DNA from: Diphasiastrum complanatum
Lineage: Eukaryota; Streptophyta; Lycopodiopsida; Lycopodiales; Lycopodiaceae
Assembly (NCBI GenBank): GCA_029204225.1
Contig: CM055092.1
Location: 12,896,476 to 12,960,475 of the forward strand
Length of the DNA stretch: 64,000 nt
Direction of reading: 5' to 3'
Within the stretch, counting starts at the first letter, position 1, and each line of letters opens with the position of its first letter. The translations under genes and the position numbers were made by a program. Below, piece by piece: positions 51,886 to 61,593 of this stretch. The notes under the pieces are model-generated. The model was not told the origin of the DNA. It saw only the letters and a list, made by a program, of their open reading frames with translations, and searched no databases.

Positions 51886-52433
51886 TCAGGAAGACAAGGG
51901 GCTCTTGACTGGGATAACTCTAGGAGGAAGGGAAGCAGCTGGCCTTCGAGATCCAGCCTTCTTGGAGACAGACTGCTTTCTCTTCCTCCTAGAAGTAGTA
52001 GACAAATCGGTTCTATCCAGAGGCAGGTCTCTGGAGGTGCTGGCATTATCAACATGCAGACCAAAATATCTGTCCCGAAGCCTTTTGAGAATGATGAAAT
52101 CCTTCGGCATGATGGTGACACGCTTACCATGCACTGCCAAAAGACACAAATCCTCAAAAAACTAGGACATAAAATCTTCTGTAGCACCCTGCAAGGCTTG
52201 CATGGCTGTCATGGCAAAACGAACATCCAGCCCAAGTGACAGAGTGACACTCCATACAGATCGGCCGAAAGGAGCTCTAGGGATCAACAATTCAGTTGAT
52301 CTCTGGAGTTTTAGATCTCCCTCAGCCAGACTTGCTTCTTGCCACGCCTACGGCCAGTACCAGGGGGAACACGTGAATGGGATGGCTGTACAGTGGTTAC
52401 GGCACGGGTAGTGGATTTGAACCTGGCCATCAT
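51886..52433 (-). pseudogene. Divergent histone H3-like protein with basic C-terminal extension
   Basis: The start MMARFKSTTRA matches the H3 N-terminus (ARTK to ARFK), but the tail is about 12 residues shorter than canonical H3 and lacks its lysine pattern. The fold is clear: VWLREI, then after a one-base frameshift (52311-52313) KLQRSTELLIPRAPFGRSV (alpha-N/alpha-1), DVRFAMTAMQALQGATEDF (alpha-2), an in-frame TAG (52162-52164), and FFEDLCLLAVHGKRVTIMPK then DFIILKRLRDR (alpha-2 end to alpha-C). Loop 1 has canonical H3 length, which argues against a typical plant CENH3 despite LLIP. Where H3 ends, this protein continues about 60 residues with a nuclear-signal-like SRRKRKQSVSKKAGSRRP. Intronless over the fold. 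A frame change near 51890 separates it from the C48 part. Confidence 0.75.
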
Positions 52434-53005
52434 ACTTAGAGGAAGAAAATAAACAAAAGAAAAGTGGATGAAAACAAAAAAATTTGCGATGAAAGGACGC
52501 TAGAGATCGAACCAGAACTGAAGATCGGTTTCGAGTGCAAGATCTACAAAGATTATTTTATGAAACGAGATGCACGCTCGAAAGCGATATTGGAATACCA
52601 GCGGTATCAGACTCGAGCGCACTGTGAGAGGGTAGAAGCTAGAACGGTGAAAGAGCGCGCTTGAGAGCGATATTGGGAGCTACGAGCGAAAATTTTGCGA
52701 AAAAAAATGAAATTTCCGAGGACTTATATATACGAAATTTTTGAACGTGTGAAAAGACGACGAGGACACATGTCGATAGATTATTAGCCCACGTGGACTG
52801 TCCGTACTGACAATGATGATCCAATTATTAGGCCACGTGGGTGGAGATGCGTGCGCAAATGTGCTCTCGACGCGTGTCATTCTCGCATGTGACAGATGTC
52901 AGATCAATCATTCTAGGTACGGCGCATTTATTTTGACCAATCACAAGTCGACACGTGTTTTCTCGTTGCTAATCCACAAGTGTAAAAAAAAAATTTATAA
53001 ATAGG
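52434..53005. promoter_or_regulatory. Putative divergent promoter rich in ACGTG boxes
   Basis: Upstream of the histone-like start, a minus-strand TATA box (TATATATAAG) sits at about 52724-52733, and a plus-strand TATA box (TTATAAATAGG) at about 52994. Between them lie G-box cores CCCACGTGGAC (52789), GCCACGTGGG (52832) and ACACGTGTT (52952), the first two within a short direct repeat (ATTATTAGSCCACGTGG). GC content is clearly higher than in the AT-rich body of the element. No gene was found to the right on the plus strand, so only the minus-strand promoter has a target. Confidence 0.45.
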
Positions 53006-53189
53006 TCTTTTTCGGGTTGAATTTTTATGCAAATTTACAACTGCTTTGTCGGATATCGATTTCAAGCACGCCGCTTACTCTCATTACCCATTCGTTGACT
53101 ATTTTGTGCCTGGATCCGATACTGAATTCGCAAAACATTTTCATCATCTACGAGTAAATCATCTGATTCATCAGTAGGTAGCCAAGCAA

Positions 53190-55218
53190 CATTCAAAATT
53201 CATCATCGTGTGGAAGAATATCAATAAAATTGATATTTATGATAGGTGTGTCTAAATCAAGAGGTTGTTTGTTATCATTCGGAGGAGTATAGGTACAATT
53301 AGTCTGATTTTGAGCACAATAATCAGCATTCACGCAATCAATTGTAGCCAAACTATGGCTCCAGTTTATGATATTAGTAGATTTAACATAATGACCTTTC
53401 TCTTGGGTGGACTGGTATGGCTCATACACGGAATTGGTAGTAGATAAATCAGTGTTGTGGAAGCGTGCGGATTTGCATTTTTCAAATGAATCAATGGTAA
53501 CAGAATTGTCTCTATTACCAAAGATGACTTAGCCTTTGTTCCAATCGTGAATGACCCTTGCATTGGTGAGCCAAGGGTGACCAAGGAGTAACTCATAGGA
53601 ATAGGCGTTACTAGGAATATCGAGTACTACCAGATCTATGAAAAATTTGAGGCCTCCTAGCTTGATCAAAATTTGTGGGAGGAATCCTATAGGTCTAACC
53701 ACACTTTGATCCGCCATCCTAAGCTGACAAGTGGGTTTGGTGAGTTTGTCTCTCAAGTTCCGTTCCAACATGAAAGATGTGGAGATGATGTTGACAACTG
53801 AGCCATCATCTAATAAAGCTAAGACTTTCACTGAGCAAATTTGTTAGATGTAATGGCATTTCAGGTAGCTCGTCGAGAGTGGTGGTTTCGGTGGATTAGA
53901 GTTGTTGTTTCCACTTACCGGCATGTTTCCATAGAACGTGAAAAGTGAGAATCACTTTATCTTGTAACAAATCTCCCCAGACTTTAGTGCTTCAAGGATT
54001 TTAGCCTCAAAACGAATGTGAGGTGCGTGATGGGAAGTGGTAGAATGCTGGTCTGCATTTTGAATTTGCTGACAATATTTGTGATGCAGCCTAATCTCTT
54101 TAGAAGGTTGAGGACAAGAAATTGGTGTAAAACCTTCACTTGGGGGAATGTTGGACTGTTGGATGTTGTTGGGTGCAATGGTAGGGGCTTGACGCTGGGT
54201 TTGTGCACGAGTCAAGACCCAGGTTGTCGACTGGCAAGGTTTCTACTTGCACGGAGCATACAGGAGCAACTGGTTTAGATTTGGAAGGACAATCCTTCAC
54301 ATGGTGTTCAATGCCACAATTTTCGCAAGCTAGTGGAAAGCAAAGTTTGTCTAGGCAGCGAATACTAGGATGTTTACCTGCACAGATAAAGCATCCGCGT
54401 ATTGCTGGGAGTTTATGCGTTGCAAAACACAGCTTGGTTAGGATAATAGGGTTGGGCATTGGGGTCAACCACTTGAGCATTAGGATCATACACATAATAT
54501 AAAACTGGCTCAATGGAGTACCCTAGTTGAGTAGTGTCTTCCACATAATAAGTTGTTGGATCGATGGTATTGGGATCAAGATAGTGGACAAATTGTTGTG
54601 GAGCGGGTTGATTAACGACGAGATACTGATTGGGTGCAGTTGGTCGTGGTTGATAGACTCCTTTCATGACATGGACTGTTGTGGATTGTAAACATGGTAT
54701 TGTCGATACATGGGTTGGGGTTTCACCAGATAATGGTGTTTCAGTCGGGGACATTCATTGGCAGTGTGGTTCTGTGAACAGATAGAACACTATATATTTT
54801 CTCTTGCTGGAAATGATTTGTCAGCAATATTTTTTAGAGCGGTTTAAAAATCAGCAACAAGTTTATCCATATGGGTTTGTTGAGCTTTCTACCAAGTTTC
54901 CATTTGTAGTAGAAATTCTGAGGATTGGGCGGTATTTTCTCTCTTCTGATGATTAAGACGTTTGAGATTTTTTTATTTCTATTTTTTGTTATCAAAGTCC
55001 TCATCGGACCCGTTGTCTTCTTCGCGGATGGCATCAGTCATTATTTCCTTAAGTTGATCATAAAGGTCAACTGGTTTCAATTCTCGGCAGATATTTTTAG
55101 GAAGTCCAACCAGGAATAGTTTGAATGCCATTCGTTTGGTGATATTTTCGTAAATACGTTCTACCTTGGGACGTTTGAAATGCTCAATGTAGCTTCTAAC
55201 AAACTCTTCGTGATGCAT
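53190..55218 (-). pseudogene. Gypsy-like gag-protease relic (copy 2)
   Basis: On the minus strand, a gag piece (55218-54979, MHHEEFVRSYIEHFKRPKVE) precedes a Tyr/Pro/Gln-rich stretch, two zinc knuckles CFICAGKHPSIRC and CENCGIEHHVKDC (CX2CX3HX4C, about 54400-54300), and a protease with VLALLDDGSVVNIISTSF (53831 down), LRMADQSVV, then YELLLGHPWLTNARVIHDWN. Downstream text (YEPYQSTQEKGHYVKSTNII) matches copy 1 (YRETQEMGHYTQPIDIINWS). As in copy 1, no RT, RNase H or integrase follows before the neighbouring element. Frame changes separate the parts. Confidence 0.75.
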
Positions 55219-55698
55219 CTTAATATGTGCGATCTAGATGAATGGGCTCTGAGTCAGTTTAGAAAGTTTGAAATGCATGATGAGAGCGTCCTCGCGACTT
55301 GCATCAAGTAGTAGGCTTTTTATAGATACTCTGTGAGATTGTTGCTTTGTTATAGTTGATGTACAGTATCTCAATTTGCCTTATGGCCTTTACACTTTCT
55401 ACATGCATTCCTTTGTACTCCGATGGGTTTCCCCATCTTTTATTAATAAAAACAAGATGTTTCTTCAAAATGGGACTAACAAGCAACTAAAACTTACTGG
55501 TGCTAATTATGTTTACAAAACAACTTGCATCAACAATTGTTATCTACTTTGTCCAGTACTAATTGCAAATTCCTCTAAATCTTTTCTTCATAGATCCTCT
55601 TGCACTACAAAATATTTAGAACAGAGTTGTTTGAAGAACCTCACACGAAGCGACGACTGGAGGATGTAGTAGGCCGATAGAAAGGAGAGTAGTGAAAA
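55219..55698. other. Short gene-free stretch left of copia element B
   Basis: No supported gene. The minus-strand part may continue the gypsy relic's 5' side. Confidence 0.5.
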
Positions 55699-56349
55699 TG
55701 TGAGAGATTTCAACTAGTTTAGTCTAGTTTAGTCATATTTTGGTAGATTGTCAATATGAGGCCAAAACTCATTTTAGACTTAAAGATAAACTTTTTGAAG
55801 TTATATTAGATTAAAATACATTCAATAAACACTTTTTGAAAGTGTGGGAAAGTTGGTAGTTGAGTTTGAGATTCAAATTTGAATGTTGGGTACTTTGAAT
55901 CTAGACCCAAAAATAGTAGGGTTTACATTTTGGAGGGAAAGCCAAGTGGCCAAATAGGGTTTGGATCTGCTATAAAAGGATGTAACTCATGGGGAGACAT
56001 CTTCTCTCTTCTCTCTCTTTGTCATTTCATCATTAAACATGGTTCTCTTTGGGTTCTACTACTCATTGATGCACTCTCTTGATGATATCTTGCAATCTTG
56101 TGTATAGAATGCTCATATTTTGTTATTTTTGGATCCACACATGTGAAATACAGTAGGGTACTGTAATTGTATGAACATCAAGTACATTTTATGTTCTGGT
56201 TCATGTTTGATTAGTATCTCTTAGAATTTGTATCTCATTTTGTATGTAGATGCTGATTTTTCTACATTGGCAGGATTGTTAGTTGCTCCTTATTGTAACC
56301 AAAGATCAGGGACATGGATTGGATCTTGAATGATCTGAAATCCTTCACA
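55699..56349 (+). repeat. 5' LTR of copia element B
   Basis: TGTGAGAGATTTC to GAAATCCTTCACA. Shares with element A the blocks GAGGCCAAAAC, CTTTTTGAAAGTGTGGGAAAG, TGAATCTAGACCCAAAA, GGAAAGCCAAGTGGCCAAAT and the TATA box CTATAAAAGGATG (about 55971). Confidence 0.9.
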
Positions 56350-56361
56350 TGGTATTAGAGC
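56350..56361 (+). other. Primer binding site, copia element B
   Basis: TGGTATTAGAGC directly abuts the LTR; the usual C at position 7 is T. The stretch 56362-56948 is untranslated leader. Confidence 0.85.
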
Positions 56362-56948
56362 TATTATGTTTTAGGTTATGAAATGATCAGCCATCTATAG
56401 CAAGGATTTGGAGGAGTTACCAATGCTAGAGCATGCTAGATTGATTTCGACTCAAAAATCAGCATTTTTGCATGTGTAGAATTGATCTTTTGTAGGTCAA
56501 AACTCAATATAGGGTTATGTACTTGATCAAGTCCGATTTCACACTTGGTTTACTGGAATTATCCGATTTTTGGTTCATTAGGAAGGTCTTATTGGAGGCT
56601 AAAAGATGATTTATCAAGTTTTTAGAAATTGCATGTAGAATTTGAGATATTCAATTTTTGTGATTTGTCAAAACCCTAAATTTGATTGGATCTCTAGTTT
56701 GTGAGGTTACTGAAGTTCATTTGAGTGTGTTTCAATCTTAGGAAGTAGCAAGATTCATTAGATTAAGGACAGATCATAGGTTGATCAAGATTGCACTATT
56801 CTATGTGTTGATTTTCTAGTTAGAAGTGCTAGAAGAGATTTGAGAGATTCCATATCTTTGTGATTTCTTCTTGAGTTATTTGTTGACATTCAAGAGAGCG
56901 CTTTGTACATTGGAACAAGTTGAAAGAAGAAGATCAGGTCATTGCAAC

Positions 56949-58340
56949 ATGGCTACAAGTGGTGGATTCATGTTGGAAGGCAATGATAGGCTTACCTCAA
57001 TCAACTATTCTACATGGAAGGTGAGAATGGCGTCCTTATTGAAGATGAATGAGTTGATGGAGATTGGTGCAGGTGTGGAGGAGAGGCCTCAAGCACCTCA
57101 AGATCAAGTGAGGTATGACAAGAGAGCAAAGAAAGCTCTACACATGATTAAGATGAATGTTACCAATGAACTTCTCAAGAAGATTGGTAAGTGCACATCA
57201 TCTTTGGAGGCTTGGGAAGCTTTGAAGAAGCTTTATGAATCCAAGTCTACATCAAGAGTGCTTATTCTTAGGAGGCAAATCTTTCAAATTTTGCAAAAGA
57301 AGGAAGAGAGTACTCATGCTTTTGATTTGAGGGTTAAAGGATTCAATGATGAGTTAGCATGTATTGATGAAAGCATTAAGGAGGTAGAACTTGTTAGAGT
57401 TATACTTAATGGCTTGTTGGATGATCATGCTAATTTTGTTCAAAGTTTGCTATTCAAAAGACTTTCACAAGTATTGTGGATTTGCAAGACATCTTGGTGA
57501 ATGAGGAGTATAGGCTTCAATCAAGAGGAGGTGGATCTACACCGACATCTCAATATGAAAAGGAGGCTATGTTCAACAAAGGCAAGTTCAAGGGAAAAGG
57601 CAAAGGCAAGTGGTCTAAAGGAAAAGATCAAGGTGAGATTTCTTCTTTTGGCAAAAAGAAAGATAATTCTAAGTTGAAATGCTTCTATTGTGAAATCAAA
57701 GCGCATTTTGCAAATGAATGTTTGAAGAAGCAAAGAGATGAAGGTAGCAAGCAAATCAACTTTACTACTAATGATGAGGATCTAGGTGGTGGTGATTCTC
57801 TTTTGATGTGTTCTTCAAGTCTAATATCAAGTGAAGGTGAAAAAGATTCATGGTGGATTGATAGTGGAGCTAGTTCACACATGACTAGTCACAAGGAGTT
57901 CTTTACTTCTTTGGTCACTTATGATGGAGCCAAGAAAGCAATTCACATGGCCAATGGCGGTGAGTGTGTGATTGAAGGTATTGGTTCAATTCCTATTTGT
58001 CTTTCTAGTAATGGGAACGAAAGACTTGATGGTGTTCTTTACATTCCTTCACTTTCAAAGTATTTGTTAAGTGTTGGTCAAATGATAGAGAAAGGATACA
58101 TGGTAAATTTTGGTGGTGATGCTTGTTTCATTACAAAGGAAGAAATCTTGGTTGCTAAGGGCAATAGACAACGTAGCCTTTTCAAGCTTGATGCTTTTGT
58201 TATGGCTAACAAAAAGGATGGAATGAAAAAGGAGATTGGTCTCAACTTTCCAAAGCTCCCTTTTAGCATCAATAAGATTGGTGGATCTTATGCAAAGTCT
58301 AAAAAGCTTCCTTATGCTAGATCTAGGTCAAGATTCAATA
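56949..58340 (+). pseudogene. Copia element B gag-protease with integrase stub
   Basis: Gag opens MATSGGFMLEGNDRLTSINY and keeps the segment KKALHMIKMNVTNELLKKIG that element A lost. One frame change near 57480 separates it from the next frame. The zinc knuckle is CFYCEIKAHFANEC. Protease has WWIDSGASSHMTSHKEFFTS and LDGVLYIPSLSKYLLSVGQM. After the protease the HHCC finger of integrase is missing; only SKKLPYARSRSRFNMLLGDV, equivalent to SHRLPYTRSISR...VHSDIHG in element A, remains, ending at about 58345. Gag and protease look intact but for the single frame change. Confidence 0.85.
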
Positions 58341-58344
58341 TGCT

Positions 58345-58846
58345 TCTTGGAGATGTTCATCTTTGTCCTAACTTGGCTAGTCTTGAGGATAATGACGGTG
58401 TTTCAATGGTTCTTCGTGGCAAGTGCAAGCATGCAAAAGGTAAGGAAAGAGCTAACTTCATCAATGGAGGTGAAGGTTCTTCCTTGGAAAAGATGTTGCT
58501 AGGTGCATGCATGAAGGAGGTGGTTCTTCTACATTCTTTTGTGATTAGTCCAAGAAAGTCATTTTTGCAGCCAGTGAAGTCACATGTCTTCATAAAGAGA
58601 GTAGATCAAATGGTTCTATCAAGAGACTTGGTGAGGGAGATAGTCACAAGTCGAAGAAGAGAAGTATGTGAAGAGTTCAAAGTAGGATGTACTTTGAATG
58701 ATGTAATTGCAAATGATAGTGATGAAGAATCATTATCATATGAGTCATTCCCTAAATCATTGAGTAGAAGTTCTTGTTTGAAAAAAGAGATTACTTCAAT
58801 CATCCTTATGTTGAAGGTACTAATCATTTTCTTTCATGGCTTCTAA
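58345..58846 (+). CDS. Unrecognised frame fused to the copia protease
   Basis: The protease frame runs on without a stop for about 165 codons of sequence that is not integrase or RT: CPNLASLEDNDGVSMVLRGK, then basic and charged stretches with a DSDEESLSYESFPKSLSRSS segment. No domain is recognised. Shape suggests a soluble charged protein. It may be part of a captured host gene; it shows no visible similarity to the foreign segment in element A. Confidence 0.5.
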
Positions 58847-59287
58847 TGTTTTTGAGGTTTTTGCTTCTTATGATGCAATCATTAAGAGGGAGTCTTATGA
58901 ATAAAAGAGCAATGAAAGATTGGTTCTTGGGAAGATCCAAGGCATGGATCTCACATCTCTTCATCAACTCAAAGGATTCTATGATTATGAACTGATCACT
59001 CATGATCAAGATGACAAAAGGTTGGTTGGAGAAGACATGGAGCAAATCGAGAGGCAATTTCTTCAAGGCAAGGGAGATCTCATTGGTGAGCTTATTCAGG
59101 TTTTTTATGGACTTGAGAAGGCTGGATTTATTAGCTTTGATACTCATCTTCACCTATTCTACTTCATGTTGGATGGAAAGTTTGGAATCTATCTTTTGAT
59201 TTATGATGGTGCCACCAATGACATTGTTTTCACTAACCTTTGTGGAAATTCGAGATCAAGCATTGATGATCTTGTTGGATTCTAGAT
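58838..59287 (+). CDS. Unrecognised open frame in copia element B
   Basis: From MASNVFEVFASYDAIIKRES, with one TAA at about 58900, the frame continues VLGKIQGMDLTSLHQLKGFY to LVGEDMEQIERQFLQGKGDL, IQVFYGLEKAGFISFDTHLH, and ends NSRSSIDDLVGF at 59285, right at the 3' LTR remnant. Composition is that of a folded protein (mixed hydrophobic and charged, few biased runs). I do not recognise it. It occupies the place of RT and RNase H in the element, so it has either been captured or is a rearranged region unique to this family. Confidence 0.5.
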
Positions 59288-59395
59288 CATATGTATGCTG
59301 ATTTTTCTATATTGGCAGAATTGTTGGTTTGCTCCTTATTGTAACCAAAGATCAGGGACATGGATTGGATCTTGAATGATCTGAAATCCTTCACA
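59288..59395 (+). repeat. 3' LTR remnant of copia element B
   Basis: Matches the last ~108 bases of the element's 5' LTR (ATGCTGATTTTTCTA ... AACCAAAGATCAGGGACATG ... GAAATCCTTCACA) almost perfectly. The first 540 bases are absent, so the deletion that removed them may have joined the foreign frame to the LTR end. Confidence 0.9.
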
Positions 59396-59398
59396 AAA

Positions 59399-59656
59399 AA
59401 TAGGTATAGAGGTAGGCATCTACAGTGTTGAGAATGGCAATGAGGCATCGCTCCAGGCCATGAGCAGCATCAAAAAGCTGATGGAGATTGATGGCAGCTA
59501 TGGAGTGAGCCAAGTGAGAGCAAGCAAGAAGGGCCAGATCTTGTTGGATCATCCATGGAAGCACATGTCCCACCAAATGCGCAGCATCAGGTTCCACAAG
59601 CACAACAACAGCAACAACAATATTAAGAAGAAGAAGAAGATGGGGACTCCCTAATC
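59399..59656 (+). other. Possible coding remnant right of copia element B
   Basis: An open frame without a start reads IGIEVGIYSVENGNEASLQA, MSSIKKLMEIDGSYGVSQVR and ends in an Asn-rich, Lys-rich tail (KHNNSNNN, KKKKKMGTP stop). It begins immediately at the element border. It might be an exon cut off by the insertion; no family recognised. Confidence 0.25.
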
Positions 59657-61593
59657 TGAGGAACCTTGAGAATGTCAGTTTTGAAGATAAGTGACTGGAA
59701 TAGTACACTTTTGCAGTTGTAAATCAATAGTTGGTGACTTTTTTGGAGAGAAACCACTAAGACCTTGCATGCAGAATTGTAGCTTGCTCAATGGGATAAA
59801 AACAACTTTCTTTCTTTGCATGCATGTGAAGACACTCCAGTCCTCACCTCTTCACTGGACGTATACAAAAAACCCAAGTCACCATCTCTTCACAGCGGTT
59901 TTATGAATAGACAACAATTTTTCAACAAACGGAGCATATAATCATGCCATAACCAATTGGATTTAAATGATTGACCTTCTGATGCAGTTCGAGCTCGTCT
60001 TCTTTCTTGTGCTGGTCCACGAGCAGGGGCTTGGTTGGTTGCACGTCCAGTTCTTGCACTCTTGTGACTCAACAATGATTTGTTTATAATTGCCCTTCGA
60101 ACCAGATTGGGACTTCCACATCCAATGTTAATTGGTCTCTCTAAGTGTTCATGTGGGCATGTGTTGGATTCCTTGGGTACTCATCTTATGCGATGCCCCT
60201 CAGGTAATATACAATACATTGAGATCCCAGATGCAAAATTTCTAAACAAATAACTCCATGAAAATTTCAACTTATCTACATGCAAGAAAAGGTGGGCTAC
60301 ATGCAATTGCAAAGTTGATTTTCTCTTCAACATATATAGAAGTTGGTGGAATTAAACATGGTCTACTTTTTTTTTTATGTTGGGTAAGTGAGGCCTTTAT
60401 TAAGGTCTAAGCCTCAAATATTAAGACCGACCTCCACAATTTATCCGTTTAACATTGACTTTCTTAGAAACTCCATTGACCTTAACACATAGTATTGCCT
60501 TGCAAGGCCCAAAAAAAACTTGAAACTGGTTATAGGATTATGATGTCTCTCTTGAGTTTTTGGATTAGTGGTTATGAAAGTGTGTAATGGGTATTGTGTT
60601 TAAACTTTCCCTTAACAATGAGAGTGTACTAAGACCCTGGATTCATGACATAGGAGAGCTCAATACATAAGTAGACAATAAGGAAAATATTGTAGGATTC
60701 CTCTCAGGTTACATAAGGAGCACTTTTGGTTAGTTTCATCATCACGTACAATAGTTCAATTTTTCAGGCAATGGTTACAGTTTCTGTTTTTCTGCTACCA
60801 CTCATGTTTGTTGTTGCTGAAAACTAGAAAACCGTAAAAATGCAGAAGCTTGTAACAGTCAAAACACTTTGTTAAAGGTTTCTGATTTGGGGGCTTGATC
60901 TTCTAATTAATATGCACTTACAACCTAGATTAGCTCATATGTGGAAGCTGGAGGAAGTAGAGAACATGGCGAGATCTCATTCTAACAAACAGTGTCAAAC
61001 TCACAGCAGCGGTGATGTCAAAACAGGATCACATTCTGCATCATGCAGTAATGGACTTGATGCAATTATGATTAGCCTCTGAATCCTCTGTTTGTGTAGC
61101 ATCTGCATTGCAGAAAAGCTAGATGATTTCTGGAAACCAGGTCACAGCTTCGAGCAGTAATTTGATTACTAACAGCTGAGAAATGTTGATCCATGAAGCT
61201 ATACAATGTGCTTATTCGGGGTGCATTACTCAACAAAGATAATTTGTTTCCTTGGGCTGATGGCTACTGTGGTAATCTGCATCATATAGACTTCAGGAAT
61301 GCTAGGCTGGAATATGTGTGATCTATATAGATCCAATTAACCGGCATCTCCATTTATCCAAAGCCCTGGAGAGTATACTCGAACTGATTCACTCTTGCAA
61401 CAAACCATTGCAGCCTTGAGAACTTCAAATATGGACTAGACATTCATTCGCTTTAGACATATAAATTTTACACAGATCATCCTACATTCATCCAGCCCAT
61501 CATGTCAACTTAAGTATCATGAAGAACTGCGTTTTGTAGTCGATCATACTTATTTCAAGAAGCAGAATCTAAATTACCTGCAGCTGGCTGTGG
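59657..61593. other. Gene-free stretch 3' of the SAXO gene
   Basis: No gene supported. The part nearest 61593 is presumably 3' UTR of the minus-strand SAXO gene. Confidence 0.5.

Larger units (their letters stand above)
45830..53005. mobile_element. Putative DDE DNA transposon with histone H3 and C48 protease gene
   Basis: AT-rich unit lying between a truncated gypsy (ends 45829) and another gypsy relic on the minus strand (from 53190). It carries two convergent, intron-containing gene relics: a DDE-type transposase (46246-48988, plus) and a histone-H3/C48 protease gene (52433-49339, minus), whose 3' ends are 350 bases apart. I found no convincing terminal inverted repeat or target duplication; GGGCCCAAAGAGGGCCC at 45837-45853 is the only notable inverted sequence at the left edge. 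The outer limits are therefore provisional and the right edge may be anywhere from 52730 to 53190. The superfamily cannot be named. Both genes are disrupted, so the copy is dead or depends on another. Confidence 0.5.
55699..59395 (+). mobile_element. Ty1-copia element B, nonautonomous relative of element A
   Basis: Full 651 bp 5' LTR, tRNA-Met primer site with one change (TGGTATTAGAGC), gag and protease, a short integrase stub, then about 1 kb of non-copia coding sequence, and only the last ~108 bp of the 3' LTR. LTR and gag are clearly of the element A family. Flanks read GAAAA left and AAAAA right, a possible but imperfect 5-base target duplication. Confidence 0.85.

Noticed and set aside
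51886-52433. Calling the histone-like gene a CENH3
   Set aside because: LLIP resembles plant CENH3, but loop 1 has no extra residue and the IMPKD block is canonical H3, so only 'divergent H3' is supported.
45830-53005. Reading the histone/C48 unit as an integrated large DNA virus or a Polinton
   Set aside because: Some giant viruses encode histones and Polintons encode a C48-related protease, but there is no capsid, polymerase B or packaging ATPase, the genes have spliceosomal introns, and a DDE-type transposase is present.
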